DNA of 64,000 nucleotides from Ailanthus altissimus (Eukaryota; Streptophyta; Magnoliopsida; Sapindales; Simaroubaceae): NCBI GenBank assembly GCA_946807835.1, contig OX327704.1, positions 5,952,001 through 6,016,000 of the forward strand, given 5' to 3'. Below the pieces are notes generated by a model that did no database searches, was not told the origin of the DNA, and was given only the letters and a program-made list of their open reading frames with translations. Below are positions 10,405 to 20,204 of this stretch, piece by piece (the stretch's first letter is position 1; the number at the start of each line of letters is the position of its first letter). A program made the position numbers and the translations under genes.

Positions 10405-11357
10405 TTGACGTTACTACCATTCCAGCACCTGACTTCGCCATTGATCTTGCCACCCTCTCATTAATCCTCGTTCTTCTTCATTTGTGTTTCTTATCTCTTT
10501 GTTTAATCTTCTACCTCAAATTCAAAACAAAGGACTCCCATTATTTAGAAAGCTTTAATGCTCTTTGGACCGTCCGGATTCTTCTTGCTTTTTTCATCAT
10601 TCTTTGGGTTCTCAACGAAACCCTCCGTTTACCCTTGTTCCGTAAGCACTATATTTACCCTTTCTACGAAAACGTAACCCTAATTCAACGAGCCAATCTC
10701 TGTAAAATCCATGTTGCTGTTTCTTTAGGGTTCTTAGAGCCTGGTTTTCTCACAATACTACTTTTCCTTCTTCACGTTTCAATCAAGAAAAAGACCCCAC
10801 GTGGGTCTTGGGCTATTGCCTTTCTCTTGGCCATATGCCTTCCCCTATCTCTCTTACAATTTTTGTTTGTGTTTGGTAGGCGATTGGGGTCGAATTTACC
10901 GAAATGGTTTGTCCGGAGTTCGGTGAATTTTGAGGATGGTACCGCTAGCAAAATTGTTTTGTGTTCATATCCTTTGGTGAGTACCGTTTTATTCGGGGCC
11001 TTTGCGGTTGTATATGGCTTGTATTTCTTATTCTCATGTTGGAACGTCGTGTCCCTTGTCATCAACAAGAAATTGAGGGTCAGAACATACACCCTTGCCA
11101 TTACAGTATTAATAACCATCACATTGCAAGTTTTGTTGCTGGTACTCTCCTTATTTTGGACCCCCGAGAAGCGAGCCTATGGCGTAGTTGCATTCATCTC
11201 ATTTCTTTGCACATTTGTATGTGCTGTCGTCGGTCAGGGCATTTTGGTAATTATACCAATCATCGACTCATTGGCTGTCGGAGAACATACTTGTCTGTTG
11301 TATCCTACTATTCCGTCACGGCCATCGGAAGAGGAATCCAAAGAAGATAGCGTATAG
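10401..11357 (+). CDS. plant seven-pass membrane protein of unknown function
   Basis: A single uninterrupted 318-residue frame, the only convincing protein gene in the window. About seven hydrophobic segments are visible: residues ~14-40, 54-76, 102-126, 134-157, 186-215, 226-252 and 257-290. Short charged loops lie between them (KFKTKDSHY near 40-50; KKKTPRGS near 128-135; INKKLRVRT near 218-227). The tail is acidic and Ser/Glu-rich (PSRPSEEESKEDSV). There is no N-terminal cleavable signal; the first segment should act as a signal anchor. Distinct motifs are LNETLRLP, RANLCKIHV, SLGFLEPGF and GQGILVIIPIIDS. It looks like an uncharacterised plant 7TM family, with some general likeness to GPCR-like or TOM1/THH1-type proteins, but I cannot confirm either. 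The ATG at 10401 gives the full first segment, although an upstream ORF ends across it. No intron is needed. Membrane location is inferred; no ligand or reaction can be stated. Confidence 0.92.
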   Translation: MIDVTTIPAPDFAIDLATLSLILVLLHLCFLSLCLIFYLKFKTKDSHYLESFNALWTVRILLAFFIILWVLNETLRLPLFRKHYIYPFYENVTLIQRANLCKIHVAVSLGFLEPGFLTILLFLLHVSIKKKTPRGSWAIAFLLAICLPLSLLQFLFVFGRRLGSNLPKWFVRSSVNFEDGTASKIVLCSYPLVSTVLFGAFAVVYGLYFLFSCWNVVSLVINKKLRVRTYTLAITVLITITLQVLLLVLSLFWTPEKRAYGVVAFISFLCTFVCAVVGQGILVIIPIIDSLAVGEHTCLLYPTIPSRPSEEESKEDSV

Positions 11358-11640
11358 GAAATGGAAGATGAAAAAACTTGGCTTAATTCACAACATCTGA
11401 TTTTTGTACAATTTCATCATGTTTATGTTTTAGTTTGATCTTTTTGTTATTAGTTTTTTCTTCTTCAATATTTAGTATCAACTAATTAAAAACAGAGACA
11501 TTTTTTTCGCTCCTAGGATGAAAATTTTAATTTGCGTGTTGTATCTGGTATAATTGATAATTAATATTGCGGAATTTATTCGTGCACGGAAATGTTATTA
11601 CAATCGGAAACCATATTTGACGCTATGTTATTTTCAGTAT
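11358..11640 (+). other. probable 3' UTR and downstream spacer
   Basis: T-rich sequence follows the stop codon (for example TTTTTGTACAATTTC at 11401-11415 and TTTTTGTTATTAG at 11441-11453), typical of plant far-upstream polyadenylation sequence. No exact AATAAA was found in the first 150 bp. Nothing else is recognised before the TIR element at 11650. Confidence 0.4.
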
Positions 11641-11649
11641 ACTAATTTA

Positions 11650-12594
11650 CCTGGGGAAAAGGACATCTTTGTATTTTGAATTTGGTTCAATACTTTATTT
11701 TGTCCCTCTTGTTTTGAATTATTTATTATATTCGTCTTTCTCTATTAGTTCAGTTACTGTAAAATATTACTGTTGAAGGATAAAATCATAACTTAATAAA
11801 AAATATTTATACACCGTAACACATGTCACATGATTATAAATTATTAAATAAATAAAACTCTATTGTAGGCCACCATCATCAGTATAGACATCTGACAGTG
11901 GCTCATGATTGTTGGCCACTAGACTTTGATGATAAAAATCAAAATTTATATCATTGAATTTCACTTTTTGTGATCTACACAATGGTGCGATTACTTTTGA
12001 TAACAAAATATTAAAAGACAACCAAATATACAATAGGCGCTATGGGAGGCAGCAACTACCAGCGGTGCACGTCAAACGGAGTGATGATGACCGCTAATAG
12101 CCACCGCATCCCATGGCTCCCAATGCATTTTGGGCGTCTTTCTTTTTTTTTTTATAATAAAAAATGGTTATACCATTGTGTAGATCACAAAAAATAGAGT
12201 TCAATGATATAAAATTTGATTATTTTTATCGTCAAAGTCTGGTGGCTTCACTGTCGGATGTCTGTGTCGATGAAAAGTTCTATTTTTCTTTTAATAAATT
12301 ATTTTTAAAAATAAATTTCAAAATTAATATTAAAATTGAACCTATGTAAATTTTTCACATGTCCAATTTTTATCAATAGCCAATCATTTATTGACACGTG
12401 AAAATAATATTAACACTTGAGCATATGCGCATAACCATGAGGGACAAAATATACATTGTACCGAAATCACTGTATTTCAGTCAAACTTAACAATAATTGA
12501 CTAACGGAGAAGGATAAATCTGGGTAATTTAAAAAAAAAAGAGACAAAATTAGGTAAATGACCAAATTCGAGAGACAAAGATCTTTTCCCAATT
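11650..12594. mobile_element. non-autonomous TIR element A with inner hairpin
   Basis: The outer arms are imperfect inverted repeats of about 110 bp: left TGGGGAAAAGGACATCTTTG at 11652, right (reverse-complemented) TTGGGAAAAGATCTTTGTC from 12594. Both continue through a GAATTTGGT - ATTTTGTCYCT - CTCYRTTAGT series. Inside lies a second inverted repeat, left 11882-11990 and right 12162-12268, both carrying TGTGATCTACACAATGGT. It is separated by a GC-richer centre (12040-12120). There is no coding capacity. The structure resembles long-TIR Mutator-like or foldback elements, but superfamily is not settled because no target duplication was resolved. Confidence 0.7.
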
Positions 12595-12631
12595 TACTTA
12601 TGGTGTTTAAAATTACAGCAAAGGATATTTT

Positions 12632-13696
12632 TACCCCAATAGTTTTGGCTAATAGACACTTTTACTCTAGAGTAATTTTAAATATCTAATTTTACTCTAA
12701 TCCGTTAATCTTTACCATTAGTTTTAACAGTTAAATAGTAAATTAAAAGAGTAATCTAATCATATAAATAAATTATATTTTAGATATGTGGTAAAACTTA
12801 TCCATTTATTATTTTTGAACAAGTGGCACAATTTCATCTATTAATTTATTTAATATAATTTTAAAAAATAAAATTTAATAAAAAAATGTGTGTCACAATG
12901 TAATTAGTTACTTTGGAAACGTGTCAACATGAATTGGTTTATATTTTTATTAAATAATTTTTAAAATTTTTTAATATAATTTTAAAAGATAAAATTTAAT
13001 AAAAGGACACGTGTCACAATGTAATTAGTTACTTTAGACACGTGTTAGCATGTAATTGATTTATATATTTATTAAATAATTTTTAAAATTTTTAAAATTA
13101 AATAAAAAATAAAAGGTTGGCTAGCCGCCCAGCGACACTCTAAAGATACAAAAATGATCAATTTTATATCATTATACTCAATTTTTTCTGATCTACACAA
13201 TAGTGAGATCATTTTTTATAAAAAGATTAAAAAATAACCAAAATAGGTGGAGTGCGACGGTCTGTCTATAGGGCCGCCCCTTGCCACCAATTTTGGCCTT
13301 ACATTTTTTTTTTATCAAAAATGACCATACCGTTGTGTAAATAAAAAAAATAGAATCTAATAATGAAAATTTTAAATTTTTTTATTATACCAACGTTGCT
13401 AAAAAATGTGGCCAAGGATTGGGCAGTCGTCGTTTTCGACGACAATGATAATTTTTTTAATTAATTTATTAATAATTAATAAATTATATAGTGACACACG
13501 TTCAAATTATATAGTAACACATGTCAATTCTCTCATTTTTTCAAAGGTCTATTGATAATGAGGGTAAAATAATTAATGACTATTCACAATAGATTTTTCC
13601 TCCAAATAAACGACAAAAAATGACGGACTAGAGCAAAATTAGGTATTTAAAATTATTTTAAGGTAAAAGTGTCTATTAACCCATAATATTATGGTA
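12632..13696. mobile_element. non-autonomous TIR element B with inner hairpin
   Basis: The outer arms of about 75-90 bp are inverted copies. Left is TACCCCAATAGTTTTGG then TAATAGACACTTTTAC; right (reverse-complemented) is TACCATAATATTATGGG then TAATAGACACTTTTAC. Both continue into AATTTTAAATAYCTAATTTT and CTCTARTCCGT. Inside are a 121-bp tandem duplication and a second, inner inverted repeat (about 13160-13215 with 13305-13385). That inner repeat is related to element A's, sharing TGATCTACACAATRGT and a GC-rich centre. There is no coding capacity. It starts about 40 bp after element A ends. Confidence 0.7.
12850..13091. repeat. 121-bp tandem duplication inside element B
   Basis: Two head-to-tail copies (12850-12970 and 12971-13091) start TTAATATAATTTTAAAA and share GTGTCACAATGTAATTAG, TTACTTTRGA, ACGTGT and TTTATTAAATAATTTT. 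They differ at roughly one base in ten. Confidence 0.9.
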
Positions 13697-13894
13697 CCTA
13701 TGACCATTTTTCTTAAAATTACTCAAAGATAAGGGTGGGTAATTTTGAATACGGGTTGGGTTTGGGTTGACTTAATTCTACCCAAGTCTTAATTAGAAAA
13801 GAAAATTTTTTATTAATCGAGACATTTTTCGGACATCTCCCGACCCAACAAGGACTCAAGTTGGGTTGGATTGGGATAGAATAAATTGGAAATT

Positions 13895-14490
13895 TTAAAT
13901 TTTTAATGTTATATATTATAATTCTAATTTTGATTGAAATCGAAATATGTTATAATCCAATTTCAATTTCAATTATGTTAAATATTATAATTTTATTTTT
14001 AAATTTAATATCAATTACGTTAAATGTTCTAATTCCAAATTCAATTTTAATTTCAATTATATATATTATAATTCTAAATCCAATTTAAATTTCAGTTACG
14101 TTAAATGCTATAATTCTAAATTCAATTTTGATTTCAATTACATTAAATGTTATAATTTCAATTTTAATTTTAATTCTAATATTGATTAATGTTAATATTA
14201 TAATTTTAAATCCAATTTCGATTTCAATTACACTAAATTTTATAATTCCAAATTTAATTACAGTTTTAATTACTTTAAATGTTATAATTCTAATTTTAAT
14301 TTTAATACGTTAAATGTTATAATTCCAATTCCAATTCCAATTCCAATTCCAATTTCAATTACATCAAATATTATAATTTTAATTTTAATTTTGATTTCAA
14401 TTCTAGTAAATATTATAATTTCAATTCTAATTGTTCTAAATTTTTAATTCCTATTTCAATTCCAATATCATCAAACTTGGTATATTATAA
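13895..14490. repeat. about 42-bp AT-rich minisatellite
   Basis: The word TTAAATRTTATAATTYYAATTT recurs as TTAAATATTATAATT (13979), TTAAATGTTCTAATT (14019), TTAAATGCTATAATT (14101), TTAAATGTTATAATT (14143, 14276, 14310) and further variants. Spacing is close to 42 bp or multiples of it, separated by CAATTTYAATTTCAATTACG. Open frames across it encode only Ile/Leu/Asn-rich low-complexity peptide and are not genes. Confidence 0.8.
14321..14352. repeat. (AATTCC)n microsatellite
   Basis: Five consecutive AATTCC units lie within the minisatellite. Simple slippage is the likely origin. Confidence 0.9.
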
Positions 14491-14989
14491 TAATAATATT
14501 TTTTTTTAAAAAAAATTATATCTTTTTAAAAAAAGGCTCGGGTTGAGAAATTCCTAGGTTGGTTCGAGAATTTCTCGTAATTGAGATGACCTAATCAGGT
14601 CACCACAAAAGAGTCCCAATTGACATACTCATTTTTGTACCGACTCACAAATTTTGGGTCTGAACACCAGAATTAGTCGAGAACGAATATTCTGCCTATC
14701 CCTACTTAAATACTTATTGAAAGGAGATAAAAGTAGTGTTTTTGTTTTTTTTACTCAATCGTGAATAGAGGTGAATGTGGGATAGAAATGAATGGTTGAG
14801 TCTAATGATTTCTTTATTTTTCTTAATATCTTAATATAAGTGTTGAGTTATTTATTTATTTGAAAAAAACTAAAAAATTAATATTTTTATTTATTCTTTT
14901 TATGAATTTCTAATGTTTGACTAATAATTTTTATGTTTCTTTTGACTCGAAATTTTTATTAACAACTCAAAAATTAATAATTTTCTAAT

Positions 14990-15159
14990 GAGTAATGCTA
15001 CACATCTAAAATTTCATCTCAAGTTGTATTCTAAATAGTGATATATAAAATACTCATTAGATGGTAAAATTGTGTAAATTTTAAAATTACCCATAACATA
15101 TAATAATTATTTGACATATTATTATTTGAGATACAAACTTAGAATGAGTGACATTATTC
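14990..15159. mobile_element. palindromic MITE, copy 4
   Basis: The left end GAGTAATGCTACACATCT and right end (reverse-complemented) GAATAATGTCACTCATTCT are inverted repeats around a 170-bp core. The core has ATGGTAAAATTGTGTAAATT and ATAATAATTATTTGACATA, the words shared with the copies at 3169, 8776 and 52741. Confidence 0.7.
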
Positions 15160-18100
15160 TTTTCTAATTTATCCATTAACCTACTCCAACACCTTTTATT
15201 ACCAAACACCTTTAAACCTCAAATGGATTAAAATACCCTCCTCTTATGCTTCTTTTAGCTTCACTCTCAAAACCATTCCTCAGACAAATATACTTTAAGA
15301 CATTAAAGAAATTTGAATTTAATGTTTTATAAAAGAATATTGCACTTTGAATCAAAGCATGTAAAATCAAGATAAGATTATTATGTCTTTCTTCTATTTC
15401 AATTTTTTTTCCTTAAATTAAATTACAATAAACTTGATTAGTTAAATTTAATAGATTCACGATTTTTTTTTGTTATTTAATGAATGTATGACCATTAAAA
15501 ATGTATATGTAATGTAATGCATGTCTTTTAAAAAAGTAATGTATTATAGAAATATATATTATAAATTAGATATGATATCTTTAAGTTATGAACGTCTCAA
15601 AGTAAACCCAGAAAAAAAATGTGCAGGTAAAAAAGGCCGTGCGAATGTCACACAAAGTGGAGCGAAAATGGCACAATTGTGCAGCATGTTAGGCGAGATG
15701 CGCTGCGTTCGAATGGCAAGAACCATATTTATTTCCCCCCAAAACAAAAAAAGCAACAATAGAAAAAAAAAAAAGGTTCCTCTGTAAAACTTGAAAATCA
15801 TTTAAGTTTTTACATATAAACATTTGTTGTTGTAAATTTATAAAAAAAAAAAAATTTGAAAAAAATGTGTTATTGTAATCAAGTTAATTTCTGTTGCAGT
15901 AACTCAAAAGTTTAAACTATTAATAGTAGATACAGAATTATTATAAATTCCCTTGAAACATGATCTATAATAACATTTTCTAATTTAATATTTTTTATTT
16001 GTGCATATATATTTTTAGGATAACACATATTTTAAAGTATGTGAAAATTCTAATTTAAGCAACATCAGAGGGAGGTGAATTGGTCTTTGTGAATTAAAAT
16101 GTAATTAAAAATAATTTTTGCAGTAATAAAGCAATAAATCAAGAAAATGACTAATGCGAAAAATTAAAAAAAAAAAAGTAAAAGAAAGAGAAATTTAACA
16201 CTAAATATGTACGTAATTTAACACTCGCATGACCTATACCCACATTCTAAATAATTGCCTTGAGAATTCTATTAATCTTGCATTAATTCTGAAATCAACA
16301 ATTAAATATACTTAACTTTCAAGATCAAGAAAAACAAATTAAACCATTTGAAAAGTGGAATTATGAAGAATGAAAAGATGTTCAAAATAAAGATGCTTGT
16401 CGTATATGCTGAACAGTATGTTGGATGTGTGGAGCCTATTTATTGAGAATTTTTTTTATGACTTAGATTGCCTAATTTTTTCTATCACGTGAAGGACACT
16501 AGGTGGACCGTTTTTCTAAGAGAGAGGAGTGAGCATGAACCATCTTATAATCATTTCTTCAATTTAATGAAAACCTGCATGACACAGTTCTCAATTTGAG
16601 GGTAAACCATTATAAAATTATGTGTTTTTGTTTTACTTGTTTATTTATTATTTTTGGTAGTGACGGATTAGGGTTTAATCTATAAAGGAAAGGCCATGCA
16701 TTGAGCCCGTGACTACCATATGCTTAAGCATTTTTTTTTTCAATTGCTCTAATTTTCTAAAGAGAGGAAAAAAAAAAAGAAAAGGAAAGAAGGCCCAGAT
16801 CAATTTATCGATAACATAGATCTAGTAAATGCAATCCATCTTCGTGTCTCAAACTTCTTTGAAGATACATATAGATAAACTTATCATTTAGTTGGAGATG
16901 AAGATATTTATAAATTTAATTTTGATTATTGTTCTTTTACATGTTTTGTTATTACGTTAAATATATTCTTTTGTTAAATACTTTGTCATCCTAGTGTCTA
17001 AAATGAATTTTATTTCTCTTTAATGAAAGGTTATATATTTAAATAATGAATTATCTGTTCTAAAGATTGATTTAATTTATTCTTTGTTTAAATTAATATA
17101 ATCAAGAAAATAACTGTTTTAACTAATATCCACTTATCTCTTATGACTTCAAAAATTACCAAAATCCTTCACCGTTATCACTATTTATTTTCTGTTAGTC
17201 CGTTAATTTTAATTATTTTTGATAAATTGACAGTTTTATCCTTGATAATACACAATTTAATATTTTTTTATCTTAAATAAATGAGAACGAGAAAAAAAAA
17301 AATTTCTAGTACAATGATTTTATGTGCAATGTTGTGAATATTCGCTAATAATGTCTTAAAAGTATATATTTATACTTTTTTTCTAAAATAAATAAAATTG
17401 TAATTTTTACACTTTAAAAGTATTCATAATATTATAACATAAATATAAACAAATCTCGAGTATATTTATATGAACATAATCTTAGTGTATAATTGTCACA
17501 TATAAGAGGATTAAGGTTATGGATAATAAACAAAAAAATCTGTAATTAATTAATTAAAGTTTAATCCACCTTATTTTTTAGTAATTAATTAATTTTTAAT
17601 TAAATATTATTAGTGCAGTTCACAAATATTGAGAATATGGTACTTTTATTTAAATTACTAATATAGTCATATTATGGTGGAAGAATTTTATATAATATGA
17701 TTTTATCGAACTAGACTAGATATAATTTGAAATTTTATGAAAAATATCGTTGTTAATTTAGAATTTAAATAACGTCAATTGATGATTATATGTAAATTAA
17801 CCTTATCTCTAAGTAATTATAAACTTTTATTTGTGTTACTATGTCATTTGAAATACTCATTACATTTATGTAAATAATAGGCTAAAACCTTGTATTTTGG
17901 TACATAGTAAGATAAGCAGTTAAAAATATGATTTACAAATATTAAATCATTTCATTCATAGTGGAAGTTATAAAGAAGGTTCCCTTAAGTATTAATTTTA
18001 GAATTAAACAATTAGAGCACTCAATTTGTAATAACTTTAAAAATTAATTATTTATTGGTGAATTAATAATACTTAAGGAAAAAGAAGTAATTAGAAGTGT

Positions 18101-18250
18101 AGAATGGTAATTTAACCTAGCTCTAATTATGAACCATTTATAGAGAATTGAATTGCATGTAGTGATAAGATATGTTAATGTGTTGTGCCTATGGTGAATG
18201 TGTGTATTTTAATTTTAATTTTAATAAATTTACCAATCAGACATGAAAAT
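15160..18250. other. AT-rich intergenic DNA, nothing recognised
   Basis: No domain, RNA gene or terminal-repeat element was recognised. A GC-richer island at 15630-15720 gives an 88-codon + strand ORF and a 71-codon minus ORF, neither with family features. It holds words such as GCGAGATGCGCTGCG that recall GC-rich repeats elsewhere in the window, but no array. Confidence 0.6.
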
Positions 18251-18251
18251 A

Positions 18252-20191
18252 TATTAGGGATCATATATATACGAGTGTATGCATGTGCAACTGTGTTTAT
18301 TACAAAATTACGTAACTAATACATATTTAACGCAACAGAACAATTAAAACATACAATAAATACATAAATATATATTAATTAAATTAATATATCAAGAGTA
18401 AAGTTGAAAAATTATCAGAACATGTAACATTTTACATGTATGTATATAGAGTCCGAAGTCTCACTTAGATAATTTTAGTTACTAATTTAGTGGACTTAAC
18501 AAATTAAAATAGTAACCCTTTTACTCTAACACGAAATTAACCCTTTAATCTTAAGTGAATGGCTGAGAGTGTTTTATTTTTACTTTTACTTCAAAATGCA
18601 AAAATGAAACACAAAGAGAGAAAGAAGCAATTCATTCCCCTTTCCCGTATCTCACGCAAATATCTCTCCAATATGCATATAATAATAATAATATTATATA
18701 TAATATTAATATAATTAAGCCATAAAGGACTAATAAAATAATATATTTTATATATACAATGCATGATAATTATTATGTATTATAAATGTATTATATTATT
18801 AGTAATATAATATTATAAAATAATATATTTTAATAGAAATATAATAATTATTTAATAATAAAATAATTATTATAAAATAATCATTTTGCCCATAATAAAT
18901 AGTTATCAAGTATACTCCTCAGCGGATCCCATCAAATTTCACACTTAGCTAAATTCAGCCGAAGGTTTACAATGTGCCATATGTCATTTTATCATTAATG
19001 AATTATAATTATTGACTAATTGTTATATTTAATGCTTAAACACAGACATGCACATATTCTCGTAGTAATACTGGATATTAGTGGATTAAACAATATAATC
19101 CAGTACTCTGTCCCAGTGCTCAACGAGTACACCCTATATCACGAGACTCCTTAGGTCCACGCTCGATTGGTCAAATAGAGTTATTCCATAAGCCCGCGAG
19201 CAAGGCCTCACGCACACGTCATGAATATTACAAATTAAAGCGTTGAACTATATAAGTTGAGGTTACAATACATACGTATAGTCTTTCTATCATATATACC
19301 TTGGATGTGTGGGGACATAGATTATCATCGTCAAATCCCCATGTGCTTATCCACAAACCTATCTCCAGAATGGTATCTCATTGAATAATATGAGTAAAAA
19401 CTTTGCCATATTATTTAACCCTGTGGAAACACCTTTTTGGGTTAACTGCTTATGGCCATAAAACTTTTTTGAGATACTATCTTGAAGCATCTAGATATAT
19501 CACTCTCCATGAGAGTTGATGGATCCCATATCTACACGCATTAGACTCTATGAGCATCAGACCATACCCAATGACACCCAGCAGTCAGACCATGAAATGT
19601 CTCTAATATTCGTGGAATCAAAGCTTGGGACACATATACTACTCAACTTGAGAGGACCTTCTATTGATGGCAACATATGATATCTATTGGGGTCCTCATG
19701 AGTCTGTTCAGTATTCAGTCCTAACTGACTATCCGTATGCCTATACAATCTCTAAGATCTTGGACAGCTAGGAATGACTAACTGTACTCTACAGATATAG
19801 ATATACACTGATCTATATGAATTAATTGGATCTATCAACAGACCTGCATTAGTAGAAATATATTAGGAACAATATATTTAAGAACATGCTTGCATAATGA
19901 TACATCCTACCAACCCATTGCAACTCTTGCAACTAAATCATTATAAGTATATCCTGAGATTTTTATCCCGTTACAGACAATGTTCCAACTCTTGGAATAT
20001 TTGTTAACTCTTAGCACCGATCTAAACTCCTTTAAACCATATTTATACGCCTTTAGATAATATAAAGTCTGTAGCGCAATAAGCATTAAATCATATTATT
20101 AAAAAATAGTTAGCGATATAACAAAATATACTCTGTATAAATATCAAATATTTATATAAAACTGGGATGACACGTGGGCACAACCCTAACA
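18252..20191 (-). repeat. 3' LTR (1.94 kb) of the copia element
   Basis: The inner edge is firm: the minus strand reads GTGGGAGA (polypurine tract) then TGTTAGGGTTGTGCCCACG, a classic LTR start, at 20191. The outer edge near 18252 was placed by alignment with the LTR at 50393-52577, where the words GCATGTGCAACTGTG / GCATACACCC are the last in common. It contains AT-only tracts at 18675-18880. Confidence 0.8.
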
Positions 20192-20204
20192 ATCTCCCAC
20201 TTGT
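20192..20204 (-). other. polypurine tract
   Basis: On the minus strand GACAAGTGGGAGAT directly precedes the LTR start TGTTAGGG. This is the plus-strand priming site for reverse transcription in copia elements. Confidence 0.85.

Larger units (their letters stand above)
13729..14710. mobile_element. repeat element with GGGTTGGG ends around an AT minisatellite
   Basis: The left end (13731-13880) has GGGTGGGTAATTTTG, GGGTTGGGTTTGGGTTG and ATCGAGACATTTTTCGG. The right end (14530-14705) has CTCGGGTTGAG, ACTCACAAATTTTGGG and CTGCCTATCCCTACTTA, whose reverse complement begins TAAGTAGGGATAGGCAG. These terminal sequences are typical of a common class of short plant elements with GGGTNGGTAA-type ends. 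The interior is mostly the minisatellite listed separately. Terminal matching is imperfect. Confidence 0.5.

Noticed and set aside
10772..11350. Minus-strand 116-codon and + strand 129-codon ORFs inside the membrane protein gene
   Set aside because: Shadow frames of the 318-codon gene; the main frame has clear membrane segments and composition.
13906..14313. Two 60-codon Ile/Leu-rich ORFs
   Set aside because: Translations of the 42-bp AT minisatellite.
15521..15801. 88- and 71-codon overlapping ORFs on opposite strands
   Set aside because: No domain, and Lys-rich or Phe-rich ends come from A/T runs.
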